Below, piece after piece: positions 13,701 to 26,356 of a DNA stretch of 64,000 nt (position 1 is the stretch's first letter; every line of letters starts with the position of its first letter). Under the pieces are notes generated by a model, which searched no databases, was not told where the DNA came from, and saw only the letters and a program-made list of their open reading frames with translations. The DNA comes from Eretmocerus hayati (taxonomy: Eukaryota > Arthropoda > Insecta > Hymenoptera > Aphelinidae), in the NCBI GenBank assembly GCA_029851415.1, contig CM056741.1, forward strand, positions 144,262,522-144,326,521, in the 5' to 3' direction. Made by a program: the position numbers and the translations under genes.

Positions 13701-16700
13701 AGACTCTTTAAATTTGTATAAGCACCGTGTGGGTATAAGGACGGCCAATCTCGTGATAAGTGAAACTCTGCAATTAGGCTGTACAGAGGCAATGGACTCA
13801 CATTTTCCTCGATATTCGAGATACTTGATTTAAATCAAGTTGAATTTACTCTAGTTTACAGCGTGACGATGAAATTATCACTCTGTTTGCACTGGGATTC
13901 ACACGACGGTGATGAATCTTGTGAATCTCCGCAAAGAATTTAATGCAATAGTGAGATCATAACTTATGCAGTATCATATCTTCTCATGAGCAGCGCTGAC
14001 GATGAAAACGACGCCTTATTTTGCAATATCTCGGTCCGTTCTGACGGCGTTCAATCACAGCTGTACTCAACTTTCGGCAGTATATACCATCCCCCAGAGA
14101 GATGTAATTTGTTTTTCTCCTCTCTGGATAGATTATTTTTTTTTGCAAGATCTTGGCCTTGGTCAGCAGTCTTTTTGACACCGATATGTTCCGTCTTTCG
14201 TCATGTGGGTCACAAGTCGGAATACAAATTTTTCTACAGTGATATGCTTATTTCAAGTCAATACTTTTAATGATCGATGTCGTTTCGAGAAATGCATTAC
14301 TCGAATCATTACATTGAATATGTTATTATACGACCATGCCGAAGATTTTATAATACGAAATTTCTGGGATATGTTTCTTGCCTGTCACGAGAAATTCGAC
14401 GATTTCAGTGCACGTAGATTTACTCCGTATGTTCCGCGACAATTTGTCAGAGAGTAATTACTCACAATACTATTTTCTCAGACCCATGGGGTAGAATTAG
14501 AAAAGGGTTGTAGAGTGCAGATGTTATCAGACAATCTTGGCTAGCATACTGTAGGAAATAATCATGTCCATTATCCTGTAATGCTAGTCAGAACTACTTT
14601 CTCCCTGCTAAACTTGCCTCGAAAAGAGAGTCACATTTTTCGCAGTCATTTTTCTAAACTCTTTATTTCTCATCACATCAGAATAATACTGTTAACAAGA
14701 TCCCACAAATGAATAGATGTTATCCACTTTACCAAAGAAACGTGTCGAATTGCTTCTTTTGATTAGATAATCTTATTTATGCAAAAAATGCCTGCTCTTC
14801 GTAACATCATTGTATCAGCTGTTTCGAGATTTCGAAATTGAGCAATCAAAAACTTTCCTTCGATTACTTTAATCAAGCGATGCTGTAAGTTTTTCACCTT
14901 ACCACTCCAAAAATCTTCAAGCCATTTCTCCCACTCTCATCTTGAATCAATTTCGTGATCTTCTTCAGCATTTCGTGATTTTCTTCCAGATCCCTTTTAT
15001 CATTCTACAATGTGACTTGAATTCTTTGTTGCGTCTGGCCCAGCTGTTCCGTAGAGCTACCTTCTCAATAGCTAGATTCTTTTGGTTTGAAAATGAACTT
15101 GTACCAATTCTGACCCACAAAATTCTTCCACTGATATCATATCTAGTGAGAGTCATTGAAAGAAGAAAGATTCACGATTCCACTAAAATGACTCGATATC
15201 GATATCTCACGATTCTGTAATAGCTCGAATGTCTCTCATCAAACAAGCCTTGGAAGTAAATCAGTGAAAAGAATGCAATAAGTCTCGCTGCATGACATTG
15301 AAATTTAGGTTTAGTATAAATCGCGTCGAAATTTTATCAAATTTTTTTCCTAATTTCCCTTTACAAGTGTTATTTGAGAAGAAATGAACATAAATCGTCC
15401 CTTACATACTATAGTTGGAGCTTTTTGTCCCTCCTCCAAAATCAATTAGTCTTGGTTGCCCCATGAGATTTTCAAGTATTTCTAAAAGTTTATTCTGTAT
15501 ATCGGTACAATCGTATATTCCATAGACATAGTTATTGTAAAAAGTTCGAAGGATAACTTCTGAAGATTGAATACAGTAACTAGAGCAAATTGAAATTTTT
15601 ATTCAGTGATGATGAATCGATATCTTCTTGGAATGTATTGGAAAATGTAAACACTAACGGACATCTTGACTCCATTTTATTTTTACGATATCGGAGTAAT
15701 TTGAGATGGCTGGAATGAACATTCAGGGTTTTTATTCCCATCTTCGAAGCGTAAAACTGGAGGTGAAGCTTATTCCCCGCTAAAGAGCTTATGTGTGTCT
15801 GCTCGGGAGGAATTCCAAGCTACGAAAGCTGCTTTTCGCAAAGGTACTTTTGCCTCCACGGGCGTCGGAGTAATTGATCAGACATCAGTGCCTTATGGAA
15901 TCGACGAAGAGTGATGCAAAACATCTGAATTCTGTCCCGAGTCATCAGCTAGGAGGTACTTTCATTGGCAAAACAGTCAGAGCACCTCAAAGGTGAACAT
16001 CGAAAGGAATACATACTCATTGAGTTACATAAAAACCATACACTTTCCTTCAGCATTGAGGGGTAAAATACTCAAAAGACGCTTTAAAAAATGGCAATCG
16101 CTTGTCTCGTGCGTCGAATTTGAAAGTGCGCAACAGAATTGTATCTGAAACACCACGAATCTAGCAACTTGTACATATCGCGGGAGCAATAAGAAGACGA
16201 TGAGTCGCGTTCGTCGTTGGGGTTATCATCGAAAGCGCTCGATCCCTCTCTGGGTGGTTGATACAACAACACACAACAAACGCAATGGGTCAAAGCTCGC
16301 CCCGCTGCAGCTCGAGCTTTACGTAGAAAAGCCAAGCTCGCAAGCTCCGATCGTATGAAACTCGGTATCGCTTTGCTCCGACGACTGAGCTTTTGCGACG
16401 ATCGGTATGGCGAGTGAGTAAAGTATATATATTGTGCGATTGATCCGCGGCTCTATCGGTATTTCGCCGGGATAAGAGTCGCAGTACACCACCGTGTCGA
16501 GTGCAAAGACTCGTGTTTATCCTCTGCAACTACGCGTCACATGCCCACCGTAATCCACGAGTATCGCGTTGGTTTTTGCAAATACTGAGAATTCTCGTGA
16601 CTCTTGACCAACACTCGAATATCTTCCGATATCGCAGCGGCTTTTCAAAAATTCAGCTAGATGAATTATTCAGGACACTGTGCAAATCTTTGAATCGATC

Positions 16701-19700
16701 TTGATGGCTGCGGATTGAGAGTCGGTTAGCAGTGCAGTGCTCGATATGTCATTGGCATGAGCTGATATAAAGGGTATCACGAGCCACGAGTGCGAGGGAG
16801 ACAGAAGATCTCGGAACGAGTGTATGACCCGAGCACGAGATCTTCGGGGTCAATTTGCTCTAGTGGCTTGCGATGCTCGGCGACCGGTTCCCGGCCTTGT
16901 TCTTGCTTATATTATGACCTCTACTCCTCAAATATTCATTACCTTCCGCCGAATCGTTCCAACCGTTCACATCAATTTTCTAATACTTTGCGACCGATTA
17001 ACCGGCTTATTTTCCCTCTTCGCGAAACCTACTACGATTTACGTACTCAACGTTTTTATCTCTGTGTATCAAGTCACTTTATCGCGTGACTTCGCCTGTT
17101 GCGCGCATTACTCTGCGTTTCCCGCCGGCAGTCGTTCATAACTTTTTTCGTCTTCTAAGAATACGTCTCTGCTTCCTTTCTATAACGCGCTCATAATTGC
17201 CTTCTCGCAGTGTTTGCCCGGCCAAGCTCCTATTACCGTTCTCCACTTTCAAAAAGACCCATCACCGTTTGATTGAATACCAAATTCTTTCGCCGCATTC
17301 GAATAAACTTGATTTCAGTTGGAATTTTCAGTTCCCTGGTGGAAAGGTTGAGATGAAAAATACTCGAATTTCAGAATTGGTAAATTCTACGCGCCTTTTC
17401 CTACTTGAGATAATCGAATTATATCAAGATGATACATAATTCCTGATGTTGGATGATTTCCTGTCGAAACCTGGGTTATTAGAGAGTTTTTCAATTTTGA
17501 AAATTTTCTAGTCAAAATTTATCATCGTCGTCCTGCACGTTTCCAGACTATTACAATCATGGCGAACGAATTGAAATAGTTTGAGCTGCAAATCAATCGC
17601 AGATCAATGCTCAAAATTTTTTCTTTGAGTCTCCATGAAAAATAAAATCAATTTTGACTGTGGCAAGCTTCGCAGTGTTTTTCATCATTCTTACAATATC
17701 TCGAACGTTTTTTCGTAACACCGATATCGAGAAAGAGCAATCGAGGGGAGAACCGTTCGAAGGTTATGAAATTTTACACCTTTTTTGCTTTTAAACTGAT
17801 AATACTTCACTCTGTCCGTCAAGTCATGCAAAATGATTCGTCATCGCGTCAATTAGTCACAAGTCGCAAAAGCTGTATACAAATGAAAAATTTAAGTATC
17901 TATAGTAGAAGATACAGTGAAAAGATATTTTGATGTGGGAAGTTGGTGCGCGCATTTTTCATGGTCTGCTGACCCAAATAACACCAATACAGCACAAAAA
18001 CGTCTTTCGATACAATTTTTTTTTTAATTTTTACAAAATTGCCGATAGCAGCACACAATTCTGACGTGTATATAAACGGCCTCACTCTCTGAAAAGCAAG
18101 CATAGTTGACAGAGCACGCTCTTGGTCGACGTGTGCGCGTCAATTACTGAAGAGGTTGATGCGAGCGATCCGTTGATGAGAGGCAACTCGCAATAGGGGG
18201 TATGGGTCGCACCGTTACGCACGTATAGAGGCGCCAGAGCAGAGTCTGAAAGTTGCGATGGCAATTGATCGACATTAGCCTAAGAGAACAATGCATCGTG
18301 CGTTCATAGAGGTGTATTTACTGTGGAAGGAGAGGCGTCGTGCTCTTTGCAGATGAAAAATTCACAGCGCGTCTGCAGAATACCCATATGCATATCCTAA
18401 TAAGTTACATTGTCGTTGGCAAAGGCATAAATTTGCAAGACAGGTTAGTGAGCGGTGTGTGTTTCATTGACCTCGGAGCAAAAAATGCCTCACAAAAATG
18501 GCAAAACGTTTGCCTGAATGATCGACCAGTGACATAACTGGAAGTATAGGCGCAATAAGGCAGTCATGCGATCGAAAAATGTAACGACGACGACAACGAC
18601 TCTCCGACAACTTTCTCCGTGTACTTTTATACGACGAGATAGAGTACGAGAAAAGAAATATGTATGCCAACTACCTGTCTTTTGCCCTCACTTGCCCAGG
18701 ATAAAAGTTTTTACGATGGTCTCGCAAAAAAGGTGTGTATTGCACTCCGTATATGGAGCATTCCATGGAATACAGGAAAATGATAGTATTCTTCCGACAA
18801 AAATGAAAAGAATACTCGAAATTTTCCATCGCAACAGTTCTTTTGGTGGCTAGAGATGTTGTTTTAAAACATTTTTGTTATCCCTCATTTCCTATTCATT
18901 GAGTCGTATTGACTCACAAACTCACAGAAATCAGCCAAAATAGTTGGTCGATATTTTGAGACCAATATATTTTTTGAGGAATTCTGTGTTGAAATCTATG
19001 CCTTGCAGTGCTTGAAAGTCAAGATTATAAGATCATCATATATCGATCAATACTTTATAAAATGTCCGAGGTGAGGGGATTTTACCATGAATTCTTTTAT
19101 GCAAGCTCATTTTCTCAAAAATCGCGGAACAAGGTATTTTGTGTCACGAATGTTTCAATATCTTGTCAAAATTTTTTGCCAATCGCGAGCATTTTAATTT
19201 TTCTAGAAATCGAAATGGAATGTTCCATAGCTTTTTAACGTCGAGTCTAATAATCCTCGAAGCATTTTCAAACTTCTTTTATACACCTTGGAAATGCATT
19301 AGATCTTTTCAACGAGTAACTTCCCATATGTCGTGCATTGCTCATACGACGTGTCCATACAGACACACCCACGAGTTGCGTGTTGAGGCTGTGAAGAGGT
19401 GCTATAAGTCGCTGAATGTTGACGCACGCAAGGTATTTTGTCTTCGCAATGCTGCGAGGAGAGCTTCATTTTCCGTTTCAGCCACGTGCACATAACGTAT
19501 TCAGCTCGAGCTGCCAAGCCATCATAGTCCGACCCCTCATATATACCGACTCGACTTGTCAACTCGCTTGTCACTTACGAAACTAACTCATCTTCCTCCT
19601 CGCTCGTCTTCAAACTTTTGCATCTCACCTACTCCGCTATAGATATACTTACTTGGAGAATTCAGTCACAGAACGACATGTGTTGCGTTTATCTACATCA

Positions 19701-22700
19701 ACCCGGGTCAAGAAGCAGCTTTTTGAGCTCTTTGAACTATCTCTCGTCAAAAATCGAGTACTATATGCTGAGAAGACGAATTTCGCACAGGTGCAACAAC
19801 ATCGAGCCCTAATACGGTCTCCCTCTGTTCGCTTCGAAGTGCATCTTTATATGAGAGAGGTGCTCGGAAAGGTGGGACTTGTAGCTTGTAACTAATTTCA
19901 TAAGAAGATTTACAGCTAGTACTTTTGCGCAGAATAACATAGTACCCAACTAGTTGAGAATTCCGAAAGTCTCGTCCGAAAGTGTAAAATTTTGACCGTA
20001 CTTGAATTCAGTTAGTTTGTAATAAGACAATCACATTACGGGGAATATTCATGAAATAATTTGAGCATATCTCTTGTCGATCAATGAATTTAAATCGCAT
20101 CAAAGTGGCATTAATCTTTCGCGAGATTTTTCGCGACTTTGAGTAATTCGTGCATTAGTTATTGCACTCGTCCACCCGCGATAACCGTAATTGCTCGTTC
20201 AATACTCGATTTTTCATTTTCCATATCAGATTCCAGCATTTGTACGCGTCTAATCTCATAACAATGTAAACAATGCCAAGGGCGTCCGCGGTGGTGTGGA
20301 TTGTTCATAGAGATATTTGTTACGAAACATTTGCCGCGGGTGCATCCTTCCATTGCTTTTAGCGCACGCGGAATCAAAGCCTCGCTCACAATGAGAAGCG
20401 GCCGGCGAGCAATTTACTCAGTTATCTCTGTAATTGAGGCACTCTGTGCCGAGCTATACATATGTACAGCATTTTTTCATACTCAAAAAGATTAAATCGT
20501 CGAAAATACATAAAGCACGTATTCACACACTAGCTCTTGTTTTTTTTTCCCTATCCATTCTTTTTTTTTTGCTTCTTCCGATTTATTAGCTTTACAATTC
20601 TTATTACAATCTCAACCCATTTACACGCGATAAAAGTCTATAGCGTACAGAAGAGCGTCGTCATACCACTCGCTCATTGTGTGTTCATGATACTCGACTC
20701 GAAGACACACCTTGTGTGTACACCTCCTACACATCAGAGCGCGTTCGGTATGTAAATACATCCGTAGCGCAAATAAGCGCGTGTTATGTGTAGCGTCTAA
20801 GAACGTTCTATATGGATGTATCCACAGGTGATGCATATGCATGCATACGCACTGCACACGTGCCACATGTGCAGCTCTTTAAATTCTAGCCAAAACTCGG
20901 AACATGGACGGAACTCGTCGAGCTCTGCTTTGGATCAGCTGATATCCTCCACGTAACACAAATCGAATCAAATCAGAGATTCTCTGATTCGAATCGGGTT
21001 TGAGCCCTTCGATCTCTGCTTAAATTCGATGACGTGCACATGTGTACGTGTACAGTGCATATGCGCAGCGTGCACTGCGTATAATGCATGCATATATGCA
21101 TCGTTTGTGGACGCACCTCAATGGTACCCCCATGCACGGAGAGTCAAGGAAAGTAAATTACTCTCTCACCTGCAACGATGTGCGACAAATCGAGCGAAGG
21201 AAATAAAGGCAACTGCAGTTTTCACCATTCCAAATGCGATGTGGTGCGATATCACACTTTTATACGAGTCACTAGGAAAAAGCGTGTCAGATATTTCTTC
21301 GATATTTCGCTGGTGTAGTACACTAACGAAAAATAAGTGGCACTTATAGGCCCAAGTATACTCCGCAGTCATGGTTTATGCCCAATACGGGCCCAAGCTG
21401 TGGGATAAAGTTGCGCGATCGAAATAATCGGCGCGCAGAGTGAGCACAAATATAAAACTGCATGCATGTGTATAGGTACGCGCACTTGCCCCGGATGATG
21501 TCATCGCGTGAGTTTTGCAGTTTTCCGAGGCTTGCCGTTGTGGGTTTATGTGCGGATACACGTCAATATGCTCCTGTTTTATCGGTTTCTATACACGATT
21601 TTGTCAACACATGGCCCGGGTCATACGCAAGGTTTATGTCCGGGGATTGTTATCATAAGCTGCACAGCAAAAAATCATCCTTTATTGCCTGAAAAAAAAA
21701 TTAGCACTAAAAAAAAATTTGACATAAAGGGGCCTCGAGGGGGCCTACGAATTTGAGTGCAAAGTAGACTTTGAACAAAATTATTTGATCTGAAGCAGCT
21801 TGCACCATGAATCCTGATGTTCCGGTGCGTGCGCTGATACCTACAATTTGCTGACGGATGATCTATCAATAATTTTGCTCGTAATTTCCTTGTACCTTGT
21901 ACATCTTACATCAGAAGAACATTATTGTATCTGGGACCAATTGAAAGCTCATTGTCTTAGGCGATTTTGGAACAAATATACCGTCTAGAAGTGAACAATA
22001 AGCATCCACTTTCTGATTGATTGACACAAACGATAGAAATATATAATTTCGCATTGGCAACTTGTTACTTTATTTTCAGAATACTGTTACTGATATGCCA
22101 TCAATAATTAGGTCAGTGGCTATAAATGAAATTATTGATTTTGCAAAGTTCTCTGTCCGAATATGCCTTGCCGTGAACCGTATTCATCGGTTGATGTCTT
22201 GAATCGTACGCTCTTTCTATGATACCTAATTGAACAAAACAATGATATTATTTCAATGAATCGAAAAAGTAAATGATGAGAATTCATAAACTTATCGAAA
22301 TATTTTTGTTGTGATTTCAGCTCGGAGGCTTGGGCATCTTGATACTTGGAGTCGGTATCAAGTCAGCAGCATCTGGTGATTATGCATTTGATCCTGAACT
22401 CGCGAATCTAAATTTGCCATCCACAACGTTGATCGTTATTGGAGCAATCATTTTCATCATCACCTTCTTTGGATGCTGCGGAGCTATTCGCGAGAGTCAT
22501 TGCATGACCGTCACTGTGAGTATTAATGAGTCTATGGAGACTTTTTAAGAATGTTGTTAATTCGTTTAAATGTAGGACAATATTGAAAATGACCCGAAAG
22601 CTCAACCTCACGAAATTCATAAACGAAGTATAATTCCGACGTCCGCTAGATGGTTGGCAGAAGTTCAAATATTTTTGTCTTTGGTTAGGAAGTTATTATC

Positions 22701-25700
22701 TCCAATGTCCAGGAGCAACGATAACGATGGATTGGCTCTAATGCTGTCTATAGACTCTGCTCCACATTGGAGGGAGTTTAGATCAACAACGTTTCGGACA
22801 TCTAAATATGTCCTTCGTCAGGTTCAAAAAATTTTCGTACATAAATTTGGGATTCGCTGTAAAATAGTGGTTTATTGACTAGGACTCATCCCCTGGTAGA
22901 AATTTACTTCGATGTAACACATTAATAGACATAAAATGGCTATTTTTGGCCAATTTTGGGTGAAAATGGCCATTTTATGGCTAATAATGTGTTACATAAG
23001 GATGAATTTCTACCAGGGTCAGTGCTGATTAGTTCGGCCTCTTGTTGCTTATAGTTCGTTGCGAATAAGTGTATCCGTGGCCCCCCACTTGAACCAGACC
23101 TGCTTTGGAATTTTTCCAACGAGATTTGGGATCAACGAGGAGTATTATCATCGAGGAGACCACAAGAAGCCGAACTAATCAGCACTGACAAGTCCTAGTC
23201 AATAAGCCACTATTTTACGGAGAATTCCAAATTTATGGACAAAAATTTCTTGAACCTGACGAAGGACATATTTAGATGTCTGAAACGTTGTTAATCTAAA
23301 CTCCCCCCAATCCTGAGCAGAGTTCACATATAGCATTAGAGCCAATCCATCGTTATTCTTGTCTTTGTCAAGAAGCTCTTGATTCGGCATCTCTTGCTAA
23401 TAAAACGAGATTATTAGAATTTTGAACACTATGTGCAAATTCTTACATAGTTATCATGATTTTTCTACGAATATCTTTATTTATTTTCATAGTCAAATAT
23501 GTACATTGCTGTTCACCGCCGCGTGCCCATGTAACTTGAAAACACATTTCACATGAAAATTTTGATGACTCGAAGTTTGAAACGAGTTGTCGAATCATTG
23601 TTATGGTCTAATTTGTATTCCACAATCCGCCGTTTAGGCCAAATCATAAGAGGATCGGAGAAAAATGTCAATAACTTTATAGCAGACACCTCCTAATCCA
23701 TAATATAGGCACATTTCCATGCTCATTCTTCTTCGATTCTCTTGCGATTTTGGGCTGAACGACGAGTGCACGAGTTCAAGTTAGATGATAACAAGTACAC
23801 TCGTCGATAAGCCTCAATCGCACGAGAATCGGATGAAAATGGGAATAATTTACAGCATGCATGGTGACCGCCTTATTCGGTGCTCCACTTATAAAAATCT
23901 TTTCGACTTTATTTCAGTATGGCGTATTATTGCTGACACTTCTGGTCATTCAAGTTGCCATTGCTGCATTCCTCTACTACAACTTTGATGAAAATTCAAT
24001 CAAAACTAAAATCAACGAACAATTGGAGAAGAATGTCCATGCTTATTACAGCACTAATGATGTCACCGCCAAAACTGTCGTGGACAACACGCAAGTATTC
24101 GTAAGTATTATAAATTTATTCAGATCCATTCCATCCCTAAATTCTTCCAAGAACATTCAGACGATGAAAAAAAAATTTTATTGCTCCCTACGGAGAAAAC
24201 AACATTTTTGAGCCGTTCTCACGCAGCGAGAAAAGGCATTTCCTCCGTTTGCAGCAATAATGATAATATTGTGTCCTCAGTCTTATGCAAAGTAAATCTC
24301 ACTCTGCTATGGATATAATTACAAAATTTTGATGAGCGTATGATCAAGGCTCACATCAGATGACATATGTATCCAGAGTCGAGTTTCACCAAGACTTTGA
24401 AGTTGATGATTGCTAGCGTTGCAGGCTTTACTTGCCCAAAAGGAAGCGCAAGAAAGATGGTTTGATGAATTATATTCAATTTAATTCAATATATAACGAT
24501 ACGGAATTAAATATCAATAGAAGCTGGTCAGAATGAAATTTCATATAAAACGAGAAGATATTGTTATAGCCGACGTCTCTCCATTCAGCTGGAATCCTAG
24601 ATTCGAAATTTCAGTTCCCGAATATTTCAGTTCGAGATAATGAAAGAAAAAAAAATTTCAGTTCGAGTGCTGCGGATACGAAAGCAAGAAAGATTACCAG
24701 CAAGGAATGCCATGGAGTTGTTGCAAAGGAAATCAAGAAAACCAGACTTGTCAAGAGAAGGACGTGACATGGGATGGATGCCGTGATGTAGTTTTCCCGA
24801 AGTTGAAACAGTACTCAGAGAGATTGAGAACCTTCGCCCTCTCTGCCGCCGCTGTTGAGGTACATACGTATTAATATGCCTAATATGATTATCTTATTAT
24901 TTATTGGCCTCTTGCGCAGAAACAGCGTGTTTTTGCTGGGCGAGGATGGACGAGAGAACTAGCGGACTTTCTGTACCTCGGGCGTTTCCCAATTTGGAAA
25001 CATAACATACACTCTTCACAATTTCATCATCGCTACTCAAGCATACATACATTGTGCTATACACCATACTTTACACTTCATTCTTGGAGTCAATGTAAAT
25101 CCGGTAGTGGAAATTCTAATTGGCTGATGTTGTAGATACATAAAAGCTCAAAAGTGTGCGTAGATTTCATACCATGAGCTCTCAGTCCATCCCATGTTAT
25201 TATTCCGCCATGGTCCATCCCGTATCCCGTTGATATCTAAAAAAATTTGATTTGAATGAATTGCTCGTAGTTTTTCCAATCGTATTTTCAACAAAAAGAA
25301 ACAAATATTTGTCTCGTGCTTCCGTATCAACTAATATCCGTCGGAGAGACCTTTTCCTGGGGTGCCTTGACTTTCTCGGGTCTACGCGTTTAGGCCTTCA
25401 GACCGTACATCAAAATACAACATAGTTTATGGGGATTATTGTGACTTTGTATGCAGAAAGGTCAAGTCGTTCCCAAATTTGATTTTGAAAATCAAAAAAT
25501 GAACTTCTCACGAATTTCTCGGATTTATTCGATTTCTGCGTTGAAAAATTTTCGCGTCCAACTCGAGTATCACAACCGGAATTCAGTGACAAAATGGGAT
25601 TGGTCCGAATTCAAGTGTTTCAAGAGCATTAATCTCAAAATACTGTTGTTTACCCCCATTATTTGCGTGTCTTTTAGTTGGTGAGTTGCTAGACCATTTT

Positions 25701-26356
25701 CTTTATACTGTAAAAACGATTATTCGTTGCAATTATATGCCAAATGAAGTCAGCAAATTTTGTACGGCTTGAAAATATTAGCTGCGTTTCAACTTTTTGA
25801 AAATATCCGCAAAACAAGCCCGGAAATTACGAAGGCTCCGTAAAGATTTTCAGATTTGGAACATTGTTTTATTAAAATTATAGTTCAGTTAAAGTTGTCG
25901 CGCTTTGATAATAATTATTGTTTCAACAATGAAAAATTGTCCAGTCATTCTCAATACCATGACGCTGATCTTTTACTCTCGAGTTTTTGAGAATAAGGTA
26001 GATGAGTTTGAGTAACTCTGATGAAGTTAGTAAGAAATACAACTTGGTCGTCTAAGTGAGGTCCTTCTTCCTAGATGTTATTCTCATAACAGACACTAAT
26101 TCGTAACTAGAGAATTGATGGAATAGATCCCAGTCGAGTTGTAACTGGAGATCTTTGCCTCTATCTGTGTGGAATTTCTGGCGCTATGGATATAAAACAC
26201 TTTTTCAAGTTACAACTTGATTATTTCCGGATCGTCTATGCAGTTATTGATTTCCTAATTAATGAATGTTCTCTTTTACAGCTGATTGGTATCGTCTTCT
26301 CTTTCTGTCTTGCCAATTCGATACTCAACGTTGAACGCCGAGGCTACAAAGTGTAA
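7714..26356 (+). CDS. Tetraspanin (five coding exons, 236 aa)
   Basis: Exons are 7714-7773, 22321-22515, 23918-24100, 24662-24859 and 26282-26356. All junctions are phase 0 with GT donors and AG acceptors. The conceptual protein has the full tetraspanin plan: a short cytosolic N-terminus (MGCPSLCIKW), TM1 about 10-32, small loop, TM2 about 57-78 ending in the typical GCCG, TM3 about 86-107, a large extracellular loop about 110-203, TM4 about 204-227 and a short tail ending ERRGYKV. The loop has the CCG hallmark (C149-C150), a PWSCC motif (C166, C167), C176 and C186, and one N-glycosylation sequon (N173). Tetraspanins organise plasma-membrane and endosomal microdomains with partner proteins. 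Length is normal for the family. It is perhaps CD63/Tsp29F-like, but I do not assign an orthologue. Intron 1 is unusually large and repeat-filled. Confidence 0.93.
8165..9320. repeat. 1.16 kb palindromic element with TA-flanked CACTGTAAAAAATT termini and a simple-repeat core
   Basis: The ends are CACTGTAAAAAATT and its reverse complement, each flanked by TA, suggesting a TA target duplication (Tc1/mariner-like). Each arm starts with several AACCAGTGGTTG/AACCAGCTGGTT words. Next comes about 200 bp of unique arm sequence (GACGACAAAGCGGG / CCCGCTTTGTCGTC, and GTCTCCGGTTGACAC / GTGTCAACCGGAGAC), then ATGG-rich and GGAACGGAAT-type simple repeats (about 8540-8965). These run purine-rich on one half and pyrimidine-rich on the other. 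Long ORFs over this core are simple-repeat artefacts. Confidence 0.88.
9323..11140. other. Tetraspanin intron 1 segment with a GC-rich patch
   Basis: No coding exon is recognisable. A moderately GC/CpG-rich patch spans about 9600-10300 and contains a short CAG microsatellite (about 10251-10269). Overlapping ORFs up to 126 codons on both strands show no protein features. Confidence 0.4.
11141..11452. repeat. Palindromic repeat, family A, complete copy inside tetraspanin intron 1
   Basis: It begins CAACCTTGCC and ends in a diverged reverse complement near 11450. The arms carry CCAATGGGCCTCCTGTCCCG / CGGGATATGCGGCCCATTGG around a loop with TTTTTAACATGGGCCTATAC. The same sequence is found at 1-183 and 56213-56519. 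No coding capacity. Confidence 0.85.
11453..20810. other. Tetraspanin intron 1, no recognised coding exon
   Basis: About 9.4 kb of mainly AT-rich intron. It includes GC-rich islands at about 12780-13300, 16090-17200 and 19490-19900, a GAT microsatellite at about 13186-13220 and a short GT run near 13432. A minus-strand ORF of 220 codons (11307-11969) partly overlies the family A repeat and has no domain I recognise. No tRNA or other RNA gene was seen. Confidence 0.4.
13044..13051 (+). promoter_or_regulatory. TATA-box-like element in a GC-rich island
   Basis: TATATAAG lies in the GC-rich island at 12780-13300, followed by CpG-rich DNA. It could mark an alternative tetraspanin promoter or an unannotated non-coding transcript. 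Motif evidence only. Confidence 0.2.
20815..21115. repeat. Palindromic repeat with alternating purine-pyrimidine (TGCA/CATG) arms
   Basis: The left arm (GATGCATATGCATGCATACG, then ACACGTGCCACATGTGC) pairs with the right arm (GCACATGTGTACGTGT, then TGCATGCATATATGCATC). The centre contains a smaller perfect hairpin, CAGAGATTCTCTG. It is non-coding and is probably another foldback element. Confidence 0.7.
21116..22320. other. Tetraspanin intron 1, 3' end
   Basis: AT-rich sequence leading to the exon 2 acceptor (TTGTGATTTCAG). No gene or clear element was seen. Confidence 0.5.
22321..22515 (+). CDS. Tetraspanin exon 2
   Basis: Sixty-five codons encode the rest of TM1, the small extracellular loop and TM2 ending FFGCCGAIRESHCMTVT, a classic tetraspanin TM2/inner-loop signature. 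Acceptor TTTCAG, donor GTGAGT, phase 0 on both sides. Confidence 0.95.
22700..23390. repeat. Foldback element in tetraspanin intron 2
   Basis: Arms 22709-22893 and 23190-23370 are reverse complements with divergence: AACGTTTCGGACATCTAAAT against TTAGATGTCTGAAACGTTGT, and TGACTAGGACT against AGTCCTAGTCA. Two further hairpins are nested between them. One is TTCTACCAGG with GGCCATTTTA/TAAAATGGC, about 22895-23020. The other is GTGCTGATTAGTTCGGC against GCCGAACTAATCAGCAC, 23021-23188. No transposase is encoded. Confidence 0.85.
23918..24100 (+). CDS. Tetraspanin exon 3
   Basis: Sixty-one codons encode TM3 (YGVLLLTLLVIQVAIAAFLY) and the first helices of the large extracellular loop. Acceptor ATTTCAG, donor GTAAGT, phase 0. 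Confidence 0.95.
24145..24265. repeat. Small palindromic repeat, family B (intron 3)
   Basis: Outer ATTTTATTGCT...CGGAG and CTCCGTTTGCAGCAAT pair with each other. The centre is TTTTTGAGCCGTTCTCACGC. A related copy lies at 43118-43205 in the NCKAP5 intron. Confidence 0.7.
24662..24859 (+). CDS. Tetraspanin exon 4
   Basis: Sixty-six codons encode the cysteine-rich part of the large loop (FECCGYE; PWSCCKG; C176; GC186) and the start of TM4 (FALSAAAVE). Acceptor AATTTCAG, donor GTACAT. Confidence 0.95.
24860..26281. other. Tetraspanin intron 4
   Basis: AT-rich intron of 1.4 kb with no recognisable exon or element. It ends in the acceptor CTCTTTTACAG. Confidence 0.6.
26282..26356 (+). CDS. Tetraspanin exon 5 and stop
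   Basis: Twenty-four codons plus TAA encode the rest of TM4 (LIGIVFSFCLANSIL) and the tail NVERRGYKV. The tail is short, as in CD63-type tetraspanins, but lacks an obvious GYxx-hydrophobic signal at the usual spacing. Confidence 0.94.
   Translation: MIGIVFSFCLANSILNVERRGYKV

Noticed and set aside
22654..23390. Short related ORFs on opposite strands sharing TSKYVLRQVQ
   Set aside because: They are translations of the two inverted arms of one foldback element, not a repeated peptide gene.
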